Positions 60,359 to 64,000 of a stretch of DNA of 64,000 nucleotides are shown one piece after another. Within the stretch, counting starts at the first letter, position 1. Each line of letters opens with the position of its first letter. A program made the translations under genes and the position numbers. Source of the DNA: Globodera rostochiensis (Eukaryota; Nematoda; Chromadorea; Rhabditida; Heteroderidae). The stretch is taken from positions 690,898 through 754,897 of the forward strand of contig JAEVLN010000015.1 of the NCBI GenBank assembly GCA_018350325.1. The letters run 5' to 3'. The notes beneath the pieces were generated by a model, which ran no database searches, was not told where the DNA came from, and saw only the letters and a program-made list of their open reading frames with translations.

Positions 60359-63300
60359 ATGACTTCATCGACATTTTTCTTCCTTTTTTGCGTGACTTTT
60401 TTTGGCAGTGGCGAAATGAGCAAGATTTTTGAGGAAGTGATACAGGAGGTACTTACTGTAAATGTTTGTTTCCCGCTTAAATTAACCAATTTCAAATGTT
60501 TGAGAGTGTACCGAACTTGGAAAAAGTGGAGGTTGACGTGAACGCTGTGCCACATCTGAAGAAATTTGGAAAGTTAGGGCTCAATTTCTTAGTTGGAGAG
60601 AATGAAAACGACGAAGGAAAGCAGCGGATTCCGTACATCGAATGCCAGGTTTGCCAACTTACAATTTTAAAAATGTCTTCGTATTGTGCAAAATAAATAA
60701 AACTGTGTTTAAATGTAATTATAAAAGTTGTTTGCTCAATGCGTTGTTTTTAACAGAAATACAACCGCAATGAATGCAGACAGAGAAGGGCCGAAGACTG
60801 TGAGGAGACGGTCAAATGTGCCATCAAAGACCCGTTCCATGGGTCCGAACGACTGGTAAAGTTCTGCTGCACAAGCTGTCCGCTACGATCAAGACGGGGC
60901 GGGGACGTTTGCATTTATTTGCAATAATTCCCTTTTATTAATACTTTTCAAGCGTTAAGTTGGGGAAATTGTTCGATTTTTCCTCCCACAAACAAAAAAT
61001 TCTCTTATTTTTCAAAATTTGGACAATTTCACGACAGCATTTTTTTATTGACAGCGTCCTCTTCACCGCCAGACTTTCCCAAAAGCTAAAGGTGCTGGTC
61101 TTTGATTAAGATTTTATTTTGCAGGCTTGCATGGCTGCCTATGTGTACAACACATCTTCAAACAGAACCTTCTCCGAAGGCGATGTTGTTGAGCCCTATC
61201 TGAAAGGCTGCTGGAGCCACGAGGAGAGCCAGCTCAGGGAGTGTCGAGAGGAGGACAGATGTGTTGGGGAAGCGCGTAGGACGGGTCAAGTCAATCGGGT
61301 GTCCATGTTCTGTTGTTGCCGCACTCACCAATGCAACCACCGGATGGTCTATTCGGAGAAGGGAGAACTTTCCACAGGTAACCAACGAACGACACAATCA
61401 GTACGTATCTGGGGCAAATTTGCAGAATTTTACCCAATTTTTTGTTTGGGGGAGGGGAGAGGGGAGGAGTTCAGAAAAATTCACAATAAAAATGCATTTG
61501 AATAGGTTCCCAGTCTTCTCCATTTGTTGTGCCGTTGTTGTCTGATCACTTCGATGGGCCGCTGTTTGCTGCCGACTTTGTCAGCATCGCTTTGATTGTT
61601 TTCCTTGGCTTCTGTGTGTTTTGTGCTCTCTGCCTTTTTGTGCACGCACTCATAAAAAATGCTGACCGAAATGGTAAAGCGAAGACACTTCTGCCGTATG
61701 ACAAAGGCGGAACGGCACAGAGTAAGGCGTTGCTCAGGAAGGCCGTCACGTCGTATGAGAACGCAATTACTTTGGCGGACGGACAGAAAGTGCCCAGTCA
61801 ATGCATTGAACTGCACGAGGTTGGGCCTACATTTTCATTATCATTGCTAATAAACGGCTAAAAAGAGGCCGACCAAAACAGAATCAGTAAGGCTTTAAAA
61901 TGTTGCTCAAAAATGGGCTTTACAAATTAGTATTATTTTTTTTACTTATATAACTTTGAGCGAGAATTTATCAATTTTCCGGTTTAGAAGGTGTCCAGCG
62001 GTCGGTTTGGACAAGTGCACAAAGCGTTGGTGGTCGGTTCGAACCGTTTGGTGGCGGTCAAAATATTTCCGAGGAATAATTTTGCGAGTTGGGAGAACGA
62101 AATGGTCGGTGTCTGTTGTTGTTGTTGTTTTTTTTTTTTTGGTTTATTTTTCCCCTGGCATGTTTAGTCCTTGTATTCGATCCAAGCAATTCGAACAAAT
62201 GAACGTATCGCCGAATTTTATGGCGGATTTCCATTTGGAGAGGACTACTGGTTGGTGATCAACTTCTACGAGAACAATTCCCTTTCCGACCATCTCAGGG
62301 TGAGGCCGGTTCGGTTTGGTGTCCCCGCTTTTGATTGTTGCAATTTTTAGCTTCTTTTTTTCAGTTGAACCGACTCTCCTTGGCGCAGTCGGTTGCCATC
62401 ATCAGCTCAATGCTCGACGGACTCGCATTTCTTCACCAGGAAATTGCGCATGGACCCAATCAGAAGCCAATCATTGTAATGTATTTGCAACTCTTGGCGT
62501 TCATTAACATTTTTTGCTTACCCTGTTTTCGTTGTTCCAGGTTCACAGAGATTTTAAAAGGTTGGTTTGGTAATATTTTTGTAGCATTTGTTTTATTGCA
62601 AAACGCACTCCAGCAAGAACATTTTGATCACCTCCACGATGGACGCACGAATTGCAGACCTCGGGCTGGCGCTGAAGTGCGAAACGCGTGGACTGTGCGC
62701 CGAAAGGATCCATGGCCAAGTGAGCGCAACTTTTTTTGTTTTGACCCATGACCTTTCTTTCTGATGGCAAAGATCAAAATTGGCTGTCCAAACTGAACAT
62801 GTCTTCTGATGCTCAATTGATTGATCAATTTTTGTTGGTCATAAGAGAACAAATTGAAGGTTGGCACTGTGCGCTACATGAGCCCCAAGGTGCTGGAGGG
62901 TGCCACGGACTTTTCCTGTTTTGCGTTTGAACAAATTGACGTCTACGCGGCGGCCCTCGTCATTTGGGAAGTGCTCTCGCGCACAGTGACAGGCGAAAGC
63001 GACCGCGGTGGGCATTTTGGACGGCGTGGAATTACAGAAATAATGCCAACTTTTGTCCCTTCAGCACCGGAGGGGGAGGAAAACGAGCTGAGGTATTTGC
63101 TGCCTTACGAACGCGAGGTGGGACAGAACCCAACCATTTGGCAAATGCGGGAGCAGGTGGTGACGAAGCGACATCGACCGGCGCCAAGGGAGGCACTGAG
63201 CCAAAACCAGGTAGACACAATGCGCTAAAGTGACATGCCGGAGTGGTTTCCTTCCTGGGTTGAGACAAATGAACATACTGAACTTGTTGGCCCTTAGTTG

Positions 63301-63649
63301 ACCTCGCCCAGACTCAAATTTGACGGAAATTAATATCTCTTCCCCCCCCCCCCAAATCAATCCCGAATTTTGTTCTTGCATTTTTTTTCCGATTTGCAAG
63401 GTTCTGTCGCAAATTGTTCGCACAATGACGGAGATGTGGGAGCACGAGCCGGACGGGCGCATTACCTCCTCCTGTGCCAGGGATCGGTTGCTTCGCATCA
63501 GAGACCCCAAATTTAGAAGACATTTCAGACTTACATCACTTCCCTTTTTTATATATATTTATTTTTATTATTCCGTTTCCCCGACTTCCGGCGATACGGA
63601 CACGGGATGTAACCGACGAGTTCCGGGCGTCCGTAAACATTTTTTTTGA
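60359..63649 (+). CDS. daf-4: TGF-beta type II receptor serine/threonine kinase (DAF-4-like)
   Basis: Type II receptors bind TGF-beta/BMP ligands and phosphorylate type I receptors. Thirteen exons, 60359-60448, 60505-60648, 60757-60855, 61125-61377, 61506-61819, 61988-62104, 62168-62299, 62365-62475, 62541-62560, 62614-62719, 62860-63007, 63065-63210 and 63401-63649, give 642 residues. After a signal peptide (STFFFLFCVTFF) the ectodomain carries the cysteine pattern of the family, ending GCWSHEESQ..CREEDRC..MFCCCRTHQCNH. The membrane helix (VSIALIVFLGFCVFCALCLFV) lies near residues 219-240. The kinase has SSGRFGQVHKA, VAVKIF (ATP lysine), HRDFKSKNILI, then IADLGLALK with DLG in place of the usual DFG, and GTVRYMSPKVLEG. 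Exon 9 has only 20 bases. The tail after IRDPKF is poorly conserved, so the true stop may lie earlier through another intron. Confidence 0.92.
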
Positions 63650-63680
63650 CGTCAGGTTACATCCCGGGGTAATGGACCCG
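63595..63680. repeat. Inverted repeat near the end of the receptor gene
   Basis: The words gggatgtaacc (63605-63615) and ggttacatccc (63655-63665) are complementary, separated by about 40 bases with gacg/cgtc extensions. It overlaps the last predicted codons of the receptor gene, which supports doubt about that gene's C-terminus. Confidence 0.7.
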
Positions 63681-64000
63681 CCCACCATCGCCTGACCAAT
63701 TTGCAATTTTGTTGACCTCTTTCTCCTTTTGTTTTATTCTCCGATTGATCCTCGTCAGGAAATGTTTTTTTTATTAATATTATAATCTTTCCTCCGTCTA
63801 TGTCACCAACATTTGTGGAGAAGGAAAGAACTTCTCTCTCGCGCACCTTTAAGCAATTTATAAATATTTTAATTGACAATAATTATTCAGATTTATCATT
63901 CTTTCTCCACGCCCCTTTGTGATTGATTAATGTCTCTTTTCACAGAAAATAATGTTGACAAAGTGCAAATTATAAATAGTAAAGGCGTTCAGAAGCAATG
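63650..64000. other. 3' flank of the receptor gene
   Basis: AT-rich sequence after the receptor stop. No further exon seen before the window edge. Confidence 0.4.

Overview
The window is eukaryotic nuclear DNA, almost certainly from a nematode and most likely a plant-parasitic tylenchid such as a cyst nematode; this placement is inference. The signs are many very short GT-AG introns (about 44-60 bp) with TTTCAG-type acceptors, likely spliced-leader acceptors just upstream of several ATGs, close same-strand gene spacing, and a gene set with clear nematode counterparts (osm-5, vha-16, cuticlin, daf-4). G- and C-homopolymer runs are frequent in introns. Gene models were joined by hand from splice signals, reading frame and remembered family similarity; no search was run.

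Layout. 1-3327 (-): IFT88/osm-5, lacking its 3' end. 3664-4969 (-): a small unrecognised membrane protein. 5728-7333 (+): V-ATPase subunit d. 7959-8706 (-): RPS15. 9296-10460 or 10635 (+): SAP30-like co-repressor subunit. 10795-11633 (+): SAR1. 12763-16732 (+): ZnT5/SLC30A5, 26 exons. 17176-20524 (+): exocyst EXOC8. 21342-23966 (+): a ZP-domain cuticlin.

25457-43662 is a direct tandem duplication of about 9.1 kb. Each unit holds a TNFAIP8-like gene (+) and a convergent ARID4-like chromatin gene (-). The outer copies (TNFAIP8L-A, ARID4-B) keep their original upstream flanks. The central pair (ARID4-A, TNFAIP8L-B) were placed head to head by the junction, and TNFAIP8L-B lost its first 14 codons and promoter. 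A minisatellite follows at about 43775-44050.

44351-45888 (-) is an unrecognised 385-aa protein, divergent from a small repeat protein at 46089-46817 (+). 47458-53695 (+) is a compact same-strand group that could be an operon: an MPP8-like chromodomain/ankyrin protein, a 64-aa coiled-coil protein, a small unknown ORF, and TAMM41. After repeat-rich DNA come a small C2H2 zinc-finger gene with tandemly duplicated exon-intron units (55006-55810, +), an SDR16C-type dehydrogenase (56520-58139, -), a poorly resolved gene near 59180-59690 (-), and a TGF-beta type II receptor, daf-4-like (60359-63649, +).

The genes are mostly conserved housekeeping, trafficking or chromatin genes and do not form one pathway. 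The most unusual content is the rearranged duplication, the MPP8-like gene, the duplicated zinc-finger units, and several undescribed-looking inverted repeats and minisatellites.
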